This document shows, in pieces, positions 12,995 to 24,342 of a DNA stretch of 64,000 nucleotides (its first letter is position 1; every line of letters starts with the position of its first letter). The position numbers and the translations under genes were made by a program. This stretch comes from Acanthosoma haemorrhoidale. Taxonomy: Eukaryota; Arthropoda; Insecta; Hemiptera; Acanthosomatidae. The notes below the pieces were generated by a model. That model was given only the letters and a program-made list of their open reading frames with translations, made no database searches and was not told the origin of the DNA. The stretch lies in NCBI GenBank assembly GCA_930367205.1, contig OV884011.1, forward strand, positions 166,040,226-166,104,225. Direction: 5' to 3'.

Positions 12995-13851
12995 TTTACT
13001 CTAAAGCTAAATAACAGCTGGATGTAACATACGATGATAAAATATATTTAGATGAGTGACAATACTTTGGTATGACACGACGCTGATGTAATCAATCAAG
13101 TATAATACAATCCAGCCAGCTTCCAAAGAGGCCCCTTGTCCTTCCCCATTCGGTCGTTGGAAACCCTCTCCGCGATTAACATACCTTCCCGCGGAGCATG
13201 GCTCCTTATCCCCCGGTGTTTCCATTATCCATTATCGGAGGACCGCCCGGCCATAAAGACAGTCCCCGGATCGGTCATTTCGGCTTCAGGCCTAGAGAGA
13301 GGACGGACAAAGAACAGTTGCCCCCGGAGGACAATGAGCCCCAACGCGTGTCACGTAGCTCTTATTGAAGACCAAAGCTCTCTATCAAAGGACCAGATAT
13401 GATTTACCTTTGATAGCATAGCTCAATAAGTTCTTGGTCGTCATACGTTAGTGATCTTGTAGTTTATTCAACCCTACGGCAGATTTGAAAAGAGGCTCTG
13501 GGGGAGAAAGAGAGAGGATGTCCTGTAAACTGAACTTGTTAAGGCATATTACATTAAACAGTTTGAATAGAAAAAATAAACATGAAAGATTCTGGACACA
13601 TTTAATTTACTTTTCAGCTTTCTCAGGCCATAGCTAAGAGCAACTATTATTTAAAGTTCTTATTTTTAGTAAGCAAGAAGCTTTAACTCATAAAATGAAG
13701 TTTTTGAGGAAAAAAAAAGCATGGAAAATAGTTAATTCATGGACAACGTTTCGACTGACTGTACACGTCTGAACCAGGTTGGAGTGAAAGACATTTTACG
13801 AATCCCACTGACCTTATCCAGACGTGCATTGTACTTTAGAACGTTTTCGAC
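12991..13851. other. Spacer with a GC-richer block
   Basis: At 13100-13360 composition is visibly GC-richer than the surroundings, and short frames are open on both strands (minus 13007-13225, plus 13136-13402). Neither resembles a family I know. It may be an old element fragment or a conserved noncoding stretch. Confidence 0.3.
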
Positions 13852-14210
13852 AGTTTTATAATGCTTGCTTTATACATAATCTTTATAGTCTTGCTAAGAA
13901 CCAGTAGAAGGGGCCTGAGCAGAACTGTATACCTGCCTCGTAACTTCATGGAAGCCACTGATGGTTCCCTGTTATTTTTAAGCAAGCAACCGCATCCCTC
14001 CTAGACCTCCCTACTTCCTAGAATCTTATACTTTTCTTATACATATATGTCTCAGCTTTAGCCCCAGACCCCGCTTGTACCTAGACATTCCAACAAGTAT
14101 GTAGTAACGTAACTTAATATTTGTATATACCGGTGTTTTGATTGTACTTCATAATAAAGCTTTTCTTTCTTTTCTTTTAAAAGACTCTCCTCCACAAAGA
14201 TTATTTAACG
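13852..14210 (+). mobile_element. Solo-LTR-like repeat B2
   Basis: Near full-length member of family B, from AGTTTTATAATG to ATTTAACG. It has the AATAAAGC polyadenylation-type signal near its 3' end and the second version of the 5' region (GGGGCCTGAGCAG). No internal element sequence is attached. Confidence 0.75.
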
Positions 14211-14708
14211 AATAAATTTGATGGAAAACATAACCCAAGCTGATGTCATAAACTCACAGTTATTATATTTTATTGTCTTTTTACTACCATAAAGTTCATC
14301 TTTTATTCAATTTATGTTTCGAAATGTATTTATTTTTATTATGTTTGTTTCAGGTGTGTGTTCTTTGATGGCATTAAAATAGCGAACGTATTCACACGTA
14401 TTCAACAGGTAATGTTATTATGTTTGTCGTTAAATTAGTGGCATCTACTAACTAAGGACGCAACCTCTTCATCAGGTGTTCAGGATATGGCGATTTTAGA
14501 GTTTCATCCGATATACATCCCTTGTTTAAAGTTTTCGCTAGAATCAATTCTGTCAATGTAGGTACTTCAATAAAGTTTACTGTCCTAACTACTCTAACCC
14601 AAAGGCAAAACTAATTATACCCATAAGCCAGTCGAGATGATAATTTTCCTCAAGTTCTTTAGCGCACAACCAAAGCCCATTTACTCTTTTTTTCTCTTTT
14701 TTTTTTTT
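14211..14708. other. No supported feature
   Basis: AT-rich spacer without recognizable coding or repeat content. Confidence 0.4.
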
Positions 14709-14985
14709 CCATAGCCCCTTTTAATTTACAGATATTATATACAATTATAGATCCTCATGCGAATCTATTTACAAATTATTCTTGTATTCCCAGTAGCGTC
14801 ACTACATTACATACAGGTTTTGTTATTTTATAAAAATTATATAATGAATAAACAAGTATAATGTTACATATTATACGTGGCTGGACTGAACTGACTAATA
14901 AAGGTGATGGGGCTAACCTTTTTGGTCAAACTTAAAACTAACTTACATACTAATTCTTAATCTAATTTATTTACTCTTTACAAGA
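14709..14985 (-). repeat. Repeat family E copy E1
   Basis: Minus-strand copy of an unnamed dispersed repeat. Shared words include CAGTTCAGTCCAG and GGTGA.CCC.ATCACCTTT-type sequence. It overlaps in content with 39353-39540 and 44100-44225. No coding capacity is visible; it may be the noncoding part of an unidentified retroelement. Confidence 0.7.
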
Positions 14986-15559
14986 CCTCAAAAGTAGGAT
15001 GCTTTTTATTTTTAAAATTCACCGGGAGGGGAGGATTCCTCGAATACGAGAGCCATTACCACTGATCACATACCCTCCGAGAAGTCGACCTTTACTTAAG
15101 CCCTGGAAGTCAAGCAATGAATTACGAGGCCAGTGATATTTCTGCGACGGCCGGTCGTCGTTAATTTTACCGGCCTCCCTAGAAACCTTCGCTAATTATC
15201 GACGCTGTTTCGAATTAGCATAGGAAACCGTAGTCCGCGCTAATCGATACCACCGAGGGGGCCCATCTTCGATAATGGATCGTTCAGGAACATCGGCTTC
15301 CGGATTATCATATTTATAACCTCTGTCGTCATAACAACTGTATCGCCATCATTGAACTAAATATACAGAGTTTAAAAGTTATACTGGTAGGACGGCACTC
15401 GAACCCGAGACTTTCCCAATACCCGTTGGGGGTTCTAGCTTCCGGGCTAGCCTGCACGATTGGACAATGGAAGTAGGCAAAGAGGATTCGTGCCTAAATG
15501 TGAATTAAATACTTATTTGAAACCTCGGGAAGTCCGAAGGAAGATGCTATATTTGCATT
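14986..15559. other. Spacer with GC-richer block and possible tRNA-like SINE head
   Basis: At 15020-15320 composition is GC-richer with no long frame. On the minus strand at about 15375-15460 a TAGCCCGGAAG word (A-box-like) is followed about 44 nt later by GGTTCGAGTGCC (B-box-like), an arrangement seen in tRNA-derived SINEs. No tRNA cloverleaf can be folded by eye. Confidence 0.3.
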
Positions 15560-16139
15560 CAGCGCATCCAATCCTTTCAATCAAAAGTCCTGAGAACAAT
15601 AGTAAATGCCCCTTATTACGTCAGCAACGAAACCCTTCATAATGATCTGATTATACCCTACATTCTTGAAATAATCCCTTCCAAGTTCATAAAATTCCAG
15701 AGTAACCTATCCAACCACTCTAATTCCCTAGCACAGTCATTGCACTGCACCACTCATCCCTATTATCCTCCTTGGAGACTAAAACGGCAGTGGCCTCGTG
15801 ACCTGCTATAAATAAGTGACAGTGGGAGTCCTGGCAATGGCCTGTTTCTCTAATCATGTCCTGAGCGTCTGTGGCTCTCGCGTTCTTGGTCAACCTCCGC
15901 TGGCTCTTATCCAGTGACGCGGCTGACGTAGGAGCGTGGGGGACTTCCCAAGACTCCGCTTCCTCCTTCGCACGCGAGGGAGGTGACAACCATGTGGACT
16001 TGGGGTCTCTGGGCTGTTTTTATATATAGTATGAATGAGCGAGTGAATGAAAATTGTAAATTGGTATGAACGATATCATATAGCACAATTACTTATAGCC
16101 CAATCAGGTAGATTATAATTTTATCATAATAAAAGTTTG
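15560..16139 (+). mobile_element. Jockey-like LINE fragment A5
   Basis: Contains the last part of ORF2, ending RLKRQWPRDLL then stop near 15810, followed by the full-looking 3' UTR and an AATAAAA-type tail. RLKR.WP.DL is the expected Jockey-clade C-terminus. The antisense strand is open for 89 codons (15720-15989). Confidence 0.9.
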
Positions 16140-16888
16140 TCTAAATCGAATTTTTACATCATAGGAACATAGAGGGAAAAAATTTATTCCCAATTATAAA
16201 CAAGGTGTTTGAGCCAGTAGTATTGCTTTCAGACGTGATATAAATGAACAAATTGTTTATGTGACCTGGAGGCAGGCAAAAATTTATTTTACTTATCTAG
16301 GTTCAACTCAGAATCAGCAAACCAAAATATCAGATACTTAATTGTACCTGTTACCATTGAAGACTTTTATGAGAGAAAACCTTTTTGCAAAAATTTTTGC
16401 ACAAGTTTTCTTTTAGTAATAAAGTAATTTGGTTTCTTTAAACATTAAATGAATAGTTATTTTTTACTTTGCATCCTTGGGAAATTTGCATTGTGGGTAC
16501 GAACACACATATATTGACACTTGAAGCCTTTTATTCTTATTGAATAAAGTAATGGACCAGAAATCAGCCCTTTTTCCACACTTAAATAAACAAAATAAAA
16601 ACAGCCACATGGATTTGTTCATAAACAAACTTTTTAATAACTAAAATTGATGTTTACTCATCGATTGGTTTGGTTTTGAGAGGGTGCAAGAGGTTTTTTT
16701 ATGATTTATACTGAGTCATTAACAGTCAAAGTTAAGACAATAAACAATTGCATCTACCGTGTTTGTCATATCTTCACATTTCTTAAACCACTTTCTTTTT
16801 CCTGATATTTTTAAAAATAGCCAGTGAAAAGGCAAACCACTAAGGAATAAATGACAAGAGAACATATTGTCAAAACAACTATATGCTT
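16140..16888. other. No supported feature
   Basis: AT-rich spacer between two opposed LINE copies. Confidence 0.4.
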
Positions 16889-18098
16889 ATTCCTTTATTG
16901 TGCTATAATTACAATCTTCCTTTTATAAGGCAATAAGTAATTAAGATAAATTACTTATTCATACCATTCATACAGTATTTACAAACAGCCCAGAGACCTC
17001 CTATATCCACATGCGAAGAGAAAGCGGAGTCTTGGGAAGTCCCCCACGCTCCTCCGTCAGCCGGGTCACCGGATACTATCCAGTGGAGGCTGACCAAGAG
17101 CGCGAGAGCCACAGACGCTCAGGACATGATTAGATAAACTGGCCATTGCCAGGACTCCTACTATCACTTAATTATAGCAGGTCACAAGGCCACTGCCGTT
17201 TTAATCTCCGAGGAGGATTATAGGGTTATAGTGCAATGACTGTGCTAGGGAATTAAGGTAGTTGGATAGGTTACTATGGAATTTTATGAACTTGGCAGGG
17301 ATGAGTTCAAGAATATAGGGTATATTCAGATCATTGTGCAGGGTTTTGTTGCTGACGTAATAAGGGGCATTTACTATTGTTCTCAGGACTTTAGATAGAA
17401 AGGATTGGATGCGCTTAATGTTCGACTTTTTTGCTGTCCCTCATAGCTCTATTCCGTATGTCCAGATCGGGTTAAGTATAACTTTGTAAATAAGTAGTTT
17501 ATTTTCTATTGAGAGATGCGATGTCCTTCGAAGTAGTCCGTACAGTTGTCCAAAGCGTCTGTTTACTTCTTGTCTTTTTAGCCTCGTGTGTGGGTTCCAG
17601 GTCAGTCGTTTGTTGAAATGGAAGCCTAAATACCGTACTGTCTCAGACACAGGGAGAGGAATGGAATTTAAAGAGACTGGCGGACAGGACTTGCGGCGGA
17701 GGGTAAAGGTTATGTGGGAACATCTTCCTTCATTGACTTTGATTCGCCAGTGGTAGCACCAGTACTCGATCTCATCGAGGTGTTTTTGAAGGTTTTGGGA
17801 TGCTATATCAGGGTCTGAGTGGGATGACAAGACTGCAGTGTCATCTGCAAATGTTGCCAAGAAGATATTGGGGATAGATGGGACATCAGCGGTGTATAGG
17901 TTATAGAGGATGGGACCCAGGACGCTGTCCTGTGGAACTCCTGCTTTTATGGGATAGTAGTTAGAGTATTCTAAACCACAGTGGACTTGGAAGAAGCGGT
18001 TTGAAAGGTAGGACTTTAGGATTAGGAAAAGGGTCTGTGGTAAATATGTTTTGAGCTTGTAAAGCAAACCTGCGTGGCAAACCCTGTCAAAAGCTTGG
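16889..18098 (-). mobile_element. Jockey-like LINE copy A6, longest in the window
   Basis: On the minus strand it runs from the reverse-transcriptase motif AFDRV (18098) through the rest of ORF2 and the 3' UTR to an AT-rich tail at 16889. It is 5'-truncated at the base where A3 also begins (CAAGCTTTTGACAGG) and abuts the LTR-like fragment B11 directly. It is the best template for the family consensus here. Confidence 0.93.
17201..18098 (-). pseudogene. Jockey-clade reverse transcriptase (ORF2 C-terminal part), one nonsense codon
   Basis: The frame is open from 18098, with no ATG because the 5' part is missing. It encodes fingers-palm sequence AFDRV.HAGLLYKL, then AGVPQDSVLGP (the usual GVPQGSVLGP with Gly to Asp), then the catalytic FADDTAVLS box, ending IWTYGIEL. 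A TGA replaces the Trp codon of the normal ELWGTA at about 17440. The same frame then continues GTAKKSNIKRIQSF through LSNYLNSLAQSLH to about 17230, where a small deletion shifts it away from the family's RLKRQWP ending. The product would copy LINE RNA at nicked target DNA. Endonuclease and ORF1 are absent, so it is dead. Confidence 0.92.
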
Positions 18099-18208
18099 CT
18101 TACTTAAAAATAACTGGGAATCATCAGTGAAGTCACGAGGCAGGTATACAGTTCTGCTTCATCCCCTTCTGCTTTTAGCATTATATATAATATTAGCATT
18201 ATAAAACT
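18099..18208 (-). mobile_element. Solo-LTR-like fragment B11
   Basis: The 5' third of family B on the minus strand. It reads AGTTTTATAATGC inward and stops at TTTTTAAGTAAG, where LINE A6 begins. The missing part of the LTR is not found at the other end of A6, so a simple insertion into a complete LTR is not demonstrated. Confidence 0.75.
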
Positions 18209-18866
18209 GTTGATTACATTTTTTTTTTATTAATGAGCCTAGACAAAACTGATATTAATGCTATTTTCCCACGATGAGAACTTTGACGGCTTACAAACAA
18301 TCCCAACTACTATCTGATTCCCTCGACATCCGGTACAAATCAAAGGGGGCAGGAAGGCATTTCGTTGTATAACAAAGCACGAACCGGAATCGAGTACTTT
18401 CAGTCATTATTGTATGCAAAGTGGACGAGGGCCGAGGATCGCGTATGAGTCACTGATTGTTTATTTTGTCAGTTCTGGTCCATTAGTTTTCTGTGGCCAA
18501 TGTCGTTTGGAAGGGGAAAGGGAATTGGCATTTGGAAATCTCCCTAATAACGGCCAGAGAGTTGAAATCACATCCAGTCATCGCTGAAAGTTTATTGATT
18601 CTAGTTAAAGGCATATTTTTCTGTAGTCAAGTAAATGATTGCCAAAGAAAATTCTCGGTATTTTCTCAGAAATAATTCATTATATCTGTTACATCATCAC
18701 TTATACGAAAAAAATCACTTTTCCATGTAACAAAATCAAATTATAACATTTAGTTGATGAAATATTGACTAATAAAATATACTGTATTGATTGGCTCGAA
18801 CGTACAAGGTTTGATCCAAAATTAACAAGAATTTTTTATTTTATTTTAATGGCGTAGTGCAAAGTA
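18209..18866. other. No supported feature
   Basis: Spacer with one 60-codon frame (18493-18675) lacking resemblance to known proteins. Confidence 0.35.
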
Positions 18867-19084
18867 TTAGGAGGCCAGGAAAGTAATGTCGTTTTTTTTT
18901 ACATTAAATTCAAACAGATAAATTTTTAACAAGTTTTTGTTTTTGATCAATGATGTAATCACCCTCGTTACCAACAACCTTTTGCCATCTAGTGTGCTAT
19001 TTTCAATGCCTGATCGATCAAAATCAATTGGTTTTTGAGCAAAATAAGATGGCATTTCGGACATCATCCAAATTTTGAAATTTT
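18867..19084 (-). mobile_element. Mariner fragment H, C-terminal end
   Basis: A terminal repeat starts TTAGGAGGCCAGGAAAGTAA after TA at 18865-18866. Minus-strand frame pieces read TRWQKVV, then GDYIID, the usual mariner C-terminus. The sequence differs from lineage G, so it is a second mariner subfamily. It is truncated head to head against G2. Confidence 0.75.
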
Positions 19085-19590
19085 CAGCACTCGGAATTAA
19101 TGGAAATCCGACTGTGCGAGAGATTGCAAAACAGTTACACGCATCACACACAACAATTGAAAATCGTATAAGACGTCTTGTACTTGTTAAGAAGCTCGAT
19201 ATTTGTGTTCCGGCACGACAATGCGAGGCCTCACACATCTTTACCAACACGTACGAAACTATTGGAGCTTGGTTGGGAAGTGATGTTGCATCTCCGATAC
19301 AGCCCCGACCTTGCACCATCGGATTATCATTTAAGTTCACAAAAATTCTGGTAAAAATTTCAGTAATAACGATAAACTCAAATCGCACTTGGTTGCGTTT
19401 TTAGCTGATAAGGACCAGAAGTTCTATGAGCGCGCGATCATGAAGTTACCAGAAAGATTGCAAAAGGTCATCGAACAGAATGGAAGATATTTGACTAATC
19501 AAAGTTCATTTTTTGTATTGAAAAACCTAAGTTTTATTTCACACTAAAAAACCGAACTTACTTTATAGCCAATCCCTATAGTATAATGTA
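19085..19590 (+). mobile_element. Mariner fragment G2
   Basis: Plus-strand mariner of lineage G. The HTH region reads TVREIAKQLHASHTTIENRI, then a jump leads to the C-terminal DQKFYERAI..LPERLQKVIEQNGRY-type segment and a decayed terminal repeat (GCCAATCCCTATA). The catalytic core is deleted and frames are broken. Confidence 0.85.
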
Positions 19591-20054
19591 TTTAAGGCCC
19601 ATGTGAACAGGTTTTTTAAAATTATTATCATGTTTTAATATATTTTAAATATAATATAATACCCCAATAACTAAATTAAAGTATTATGGAGAAGCCAATT
19701 GTTTTTTTATCGACTAGTTTATTCTATTATTTACTATTTTGTTACCAAAAGAAGATTTACTGAAGAAAGAATGTTGTCGAGTCCGTGCAGCAATGCGGTG
19801 GTTCCCGTTAGCCACTCCACAGATCTGGGTTAGTTCTGTCCCTGTCCTGAAGGTCATACCGCAAACTTCAATATTTGCTGTTTTTGTATTGTGAATATTA
19901 TTTATTTTTTCATTCTGATCAGATATCAAACTATTTCTTTGGGGGGGCTGGGTAGTTACATAAAGAAGCAGCAAATCTGATCTAGAATACTTCATTGTTA
20001 TCATAGATTGGCGATTAAACACAGTTTAAGACCTAGGAAGTTCAACAGAACCAT
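19591..20054. other. Spacer with an unrecognized 102-codon minus frame
   Basis: The minus frame at 19714-20022 gives a Ser/Thr/Asn/Arg-rich product of unknown nature. The block is not shared with the D2 region. No splice-site support. Confidence 0.25.
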
Positions 20055-20912
20055 AAATTGTATAGATGCGTCCCACTCGATATTAAAATTTTCAATCCAT
20101 GTTCAAGTGGAACCCGTAAAATGGCCAGCTCCTAAATGCGAAGAAGGTCTAATGATACATTCCCATAATTACATTCAGGATTTGGCTCATATCTTCAGGC
20201 CCTGTTCCAACTCCTGGAGTCCTGGAGTATTGTCAGTTTTAATTGACAATTTCTGAATCAGTGGGTTCAAATGGTCCGATATTTTGTCATGAGAGTGTCT
20301 GTCTGTGTGTTGGGTTGCTCCAGTTATTAGCCTGGATAAACTGATCACAAATTGAACTGGGCCCCTTACAAAAAATTAGATATTATTATTTATTTCATTT
20401 GCCATTTAATTTAAATCATTTATTTTTATAACTTATCCTCAATCTTAATCTCTAGGAGAATTAATGAAAAATAAACAAAAACGAATTCATTTTGTTTACA
20501 CAATATGGATTTTAATTTAAATTTAATCGCCTAAAGAAGTCGATATTTGTCTTTCACTTAGACAGTGAAACTTTAATTCGAAGCAGAGGCCTAAGCCCCT
20601 TCTAAAGACATTTAAAAATGAGAGAAAAAAAACAATGATTTTTTTTCTTGATTATTAATGAATAAATCGTTTCTTTCAACATTCGTTTGTTGTAAAATAA
20701 AATAAATAGTATCTACAATTGTTTAAGTGGTCCACTTCAATTTGTGAGCAGTTTATTTGGGTCAGTTCAGTCACAAGGATATATTATAAAACATAAATTT
20801 TATACATATATAAAACAACAATAAATAAAATATAAATAAAACCTATCTACATTCAACGCTAAAATGCAATGACTTGAGAAAGAATGGTGGTTAAGCCAGT
20901 TTAAAATCTAAT
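20055..20912 (+). repeat. Repeat block D1 carrying a Tc1-type TIR element
   Basis: This 858-bp block is collinear with 24343-25227 over its whole length, with scattered substitutions and small indels. It includes an embedded TIR element (20339-20753) and noncoding flanks on both sides that are also duplicated. Confidence 0.9.
20339..20753 (+). mobile_element. Tc1-like MITE in D1
   Basis: Bounded by inverted repeats AACTG.TCACAAATTGAA at the left and TTCAATTTGTGAGCAGTT at the right, flanked by TA on both sides (20337-20338 and 20754-20755). It has no transposase, while the element at 44.9-45.6 kb shares its right end and subterminal sequence and has a Tc1 transposase relic. Best read as an internally deleted Tc1-family derivative. 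Confidence 0.8.
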
Positions 20913-21650
20913 TTCTAATAATTCACGTTATATAATAAACCTTCACCTGGTCTCAATTAAACTGCAATAATAAATAATATATGGTTAAGTCCCAATAGTA
21001 AACTATAATAGCTCAGTCAAGCTTATGCTCTATAGAAAATGTTTCAGCGCTAAGTGGTTGTTAGTAGGATCCTTTATTGTAAGTTGATGTTACACCCATA
21101 AGTCTTACCTATTATTTTGTTTTGTTGGAAGGGATTATATTTTTGTTTTGAACAAATGTTGACATACCCACCCCTAGGTGACAACGGGGTGGTCGGGGTC
21201 AGCTGTAGCGGACGGCTGACCCCTTTTGCGTCGGTTGCGTAAGGACTGAAAACCCGTTAGCGCAGAGGAATGCCGCTCTCATCCCGGCCAACGCCGAGTC
21301 CTCTGGATTAATGCGCTATTACAACTAATTGCACTACTGGTCTAGTTACTACACGGGATCTCCTACTTAGGAGACACTCAAGCTCAAGTACTCCGACAAG
21401 AAAGAGGGCGCTCACGCAAGAATCGAGTGGGGTAGATCACGCGCCTCCCATTACCACCGCCCGGTCAGGAATGTTAAACGTCTTCTGGTGACGTTGGCGA
21501 GGCACCTTAAGTGACTTCTCCTTATTCGGCTGGTGATAGAATCATAAGCTAACATTTCTTAATGTGACCCGTGTATCCAGCAGGCTTGTAGGCTTGGAAC
21601 TAGTACAATTCTTACTAACAACTGGACTTTTGATATTCCACGCCATCGTA
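20913..21650. other. Spacer with GC-rich block
   Basis: At 21170-21500 the sequence is GC-rich and reads as fragments in several frames without a clear domain. It may be part of an unidentified retroelement 5' region. The rest is AT-rich. Confidence 0.3.
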
Positions 21651-21987
21651 AGTTATATAATGCTAAAAATATTGTAATGCCAATATTATATATAATGGTA
21701 ATAGTAGAAACAAGCCCCTTCTAGTGTATTCCTGCCTTGTAACTAGTGTCACTAGTGTTTCCTGTTATTTTTAAAGTAAACGACCGCATCCCTTAAAGAC
21801 CTCCCTCCCACTTCTACGAACTACCCTCAGCTTTAGACACACACCACACTTGTGCCTAGACATTCCGCCTAGTATGTAGTAACGTAACTCTTAATATTTT
21901 TATATACCAGTGTTTTCCTTGTACTTCATAATAAAGCTTTTATTTCTTTTCTTTTAAAAGGCTCTCCTCTACAAAGATTATTTAACT
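21651..21987 (+). mobile_element. Solo-LTR-like repeat B3
   Basis: From AGTTATATAATG to TTTAACT, with the AATAAAGC signal near the 3' end and a few short deletions relative to B1. No internal region is attached. Confidence 0.75.
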
Positions 21988-22395
21988 AACCATTATATTG
22001 GTAGCGAGTTGATGTTTCAAATTGTTTGTCTGGATATCGTGATTTATTGTCGAAAAAGAGATGACAAGTTTATGTACGAACAACTTTTCGACATAATATA
22101 CACGTTTGCATCAGGTCTCTTGCCTAGTAGTGTAAGAAGGAGGGGATAGTCCCACATAGTAAATTGGAACGTTAGCAGTAAATAAGTTTGATGAATACTT
22201 GTTCACTCTTATCTTAGCTAATATCACAGCAAACGCTTCCACTCATCTAAACCAATGAAGATAAAACGTATTAAAACCGACTTGGAATGTACTAAATACT
22301 TGATTTCTATTCATTAACTTATTTTTGGAATACATTGAAAATTCTTTGTGCGTTTGCTTCTGAAATGTGCTGTTAACACTGGGAAAAGAATTTTC

Positions 22396-22430
22396 ATTTA
22401 AAAGACTCTCCTCTACAAAGATTATTTAAT
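22396..22430 (+). mobile_element. LTR-like 3'-end fragment B4
   Basis: Only the last 35 bp or so of family B (AAAGACTCTCCTCTACAAAG onward). Confidence 0.7.
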
Positions 22431-22444
22431 TATAGACACGTATG

Positions 22445-22670
22445 TCTTATTCAGTTTAGAACTCTTCTCTTCCAATCTTCTTCAATCCTAACTCGTGCTA
22501 TAAAAGCGCGGAACATCATTCTCTCAAGGAAAGAGGACATGAACATCCTTGCTCGCCCCACTACCTTCTGAAATTCTCTACCTCTTAACATCCGCCAAGC
22601 TTCATCCTTACGTAATTTTAAAACCCTCTGTTCCAACACCTCACCATCCAGACACATACTTGTTGGTCTG
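22445..22670 (+). pseudogene. CR1/L2-like LINE ORF2 C-terminal relic
   Basis: The plus frame reads LARPTTF, stop, NSLPLNIRQASSLRNFKTL. This matches the extreme C-terminus of CR1/L2-type LINE polyproteins, where a WN.LP..IR...SL..FK motif is usual; the Trp is replaced by a stop. It represents a second LINE clade, distinct from family A. Nothing upstream of this motif is recognizable. Confidence 0.5.
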
Positions 22671-23224
22671 GGAATGATTCTGTTGTTTACTTATTGTATT
22701 ATTTTGATGGTTTTCATTCAATGATTATATATCCACCAATGACTTTATTTACTAAATGCAGTTAATCAATATTTTTATATTATTTTATAATTATTATTAC
22801 CTTTCCCTAATTTTTTTGTTATTGATGTAATAGTTCATTTTTATTTGACAGATATGAATCTGTCTAAACATTATTGTTATTCATAGTTCTAAATTCTATT
22901 CTAAATATGTAGTTAAAATAAGTAGGTGCTTGTAAGCTCAGGTCATTCGCTCTTCGAGTTCAGTATTTAGCCTTGAAGGCTCCATTTGATCTCAAAGCAG
23001 CATGAAAAATAATGTATATTTTCTTTTGTAGAATGTGTCGGGTTTTTAATCAAAAGTCTTTCTGTTGTTGATACAATAAATATAATAAGTATTATATTTC
23101 TCTATTATATTAAGTGAAGTATAAACTTTAATGTAGTTTTCTATTATGAAGTCCAGAGGGTAAGTAACAAAAATCACTTGTTAGAGTTATTTTCTTTCAT
23201 TCGTTTTTGTTTTAAAATAAATTA
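22671..23224. other. No supported feature
   Basis: Very AT-rich spacer. Confidence 0.45.
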
Positions 23225-23702
23225 TTGGGTTGAACGTGATTTCGGTTTGCACCAGCAGATAGCGTTATGTTCGTTTTGTTATTCTTTTGTCAATGTTAGA
23301 ATTTTTTTCTTTTGAGATTTGGCCGTCAATACCTTTAGGTTGCTATAGAAAGATATTGCGCTTAATTTTGTTTACAACTGTCAGTTTAGGGACAGTTTTA
23401 ACATGGAGTGCAAAAATAAGCATTTTCGACACATAGTACTTTATTTTTTTCATTAAGGCAAGAAAGCGGCTGAGGCTCACCAAGATATAAATAAAGTTTA
23501 TGGTGTTGATTGTTAACAGAAATTTAAGAAGTTTTCAAAACTTCTTAAAAGATAAAAATTTCAGTAATAACGATGACCTTAAATCGCCCTTGGTTGGGTT
23601 TTTTGCTGATAAGGACCAGAAGTTAGTTATGAGTACAGGATCATGAAGTTACCAGAAATATGGCAAAAGGTCATCGAACCGAATGGTAGATATTTGACTG
23701 AC
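23225..23702 (+). mobile_element. Mariner fragment G3, internally deleted
   Basis: The left terminal repeat TTGGGTTGAACGTGATTTCG follows TA. The 5' leader and N-terminal region then jump directly to the C-terminal KDQKL..TG.MKLPE.WQKVIE segment and end before a right terminal repeat. The DDE catalytic core is missing. The deletion structure is similar to G4. Confidence 0.85.
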
Positions 23703-24302
23703 AATAGCGTTCTCAAACTTCGGCAAACAGTACTGTTAAATGTATGCAATGGTAAAATCTAAATTATTATAAGACTAACAGATAATTAACCTAAATCAGG
23801 GTTTATTTATTAAATTATTAGGTTATTGCACGTACTGCTATTTCATGCTCCAGCGAGGTAGGTCGGAGCTTGTATACTGAAAATGATCTGCTAGAGCAGA
23901 AAATTGCTACGGTATCGCGAGCCGTGGGAACTACGAAATATTTAATCTTTCACCTCTTAAGTACAGGAATTTAACGTTTTTGGTCATTTAAAGCCACCTC
24001 TAGCGATAAATTACAATTAAAGGAATTTTCGTGAACTAGTCGTTTGTGATTTTGTCGTGGGATGCGGCCGGTCCAATCACTTGTAGCCATTTGATGTAGT
24101 TCTACAAAGCGATACAAATATCAATTGACTAAAGATATTCCCGCCATCTGCGAATAATATTAACGATAATTCCTGGATCCATTCGATTTAAAGTTGTTAA
24201 GTGGTAGTTTAGTATCTCAATGGCAAACTATCTTATATATACACAGGGTTTACATCGTTTTAGTAGGAGCGAACGAATTATTAGTTGCTGATCTTGGCTC
24301 AA
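23703..24302. other. No supported feature
   Basis: Mixed spacer without recognizable elements. Confidence 0.4.
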
Positions 24303-24342
24303 ATTGGTATCATATTTGACGCATCCGCCCAAAAAAAACCCC

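Noticed and set aside
12659..13027. 122-codon Arg-Glu repeat frame
   Set aside because: It is the translation of a GA microsatellite. The same applies to the Leu-Ser and Arg-Glu frames at 29504-29872.
15358..15470. Functional tRNA on the minus strand
   Set aside because: Box-like words are present, but T-arm and acceptor stems do not pair. At most it is an old SINE head.
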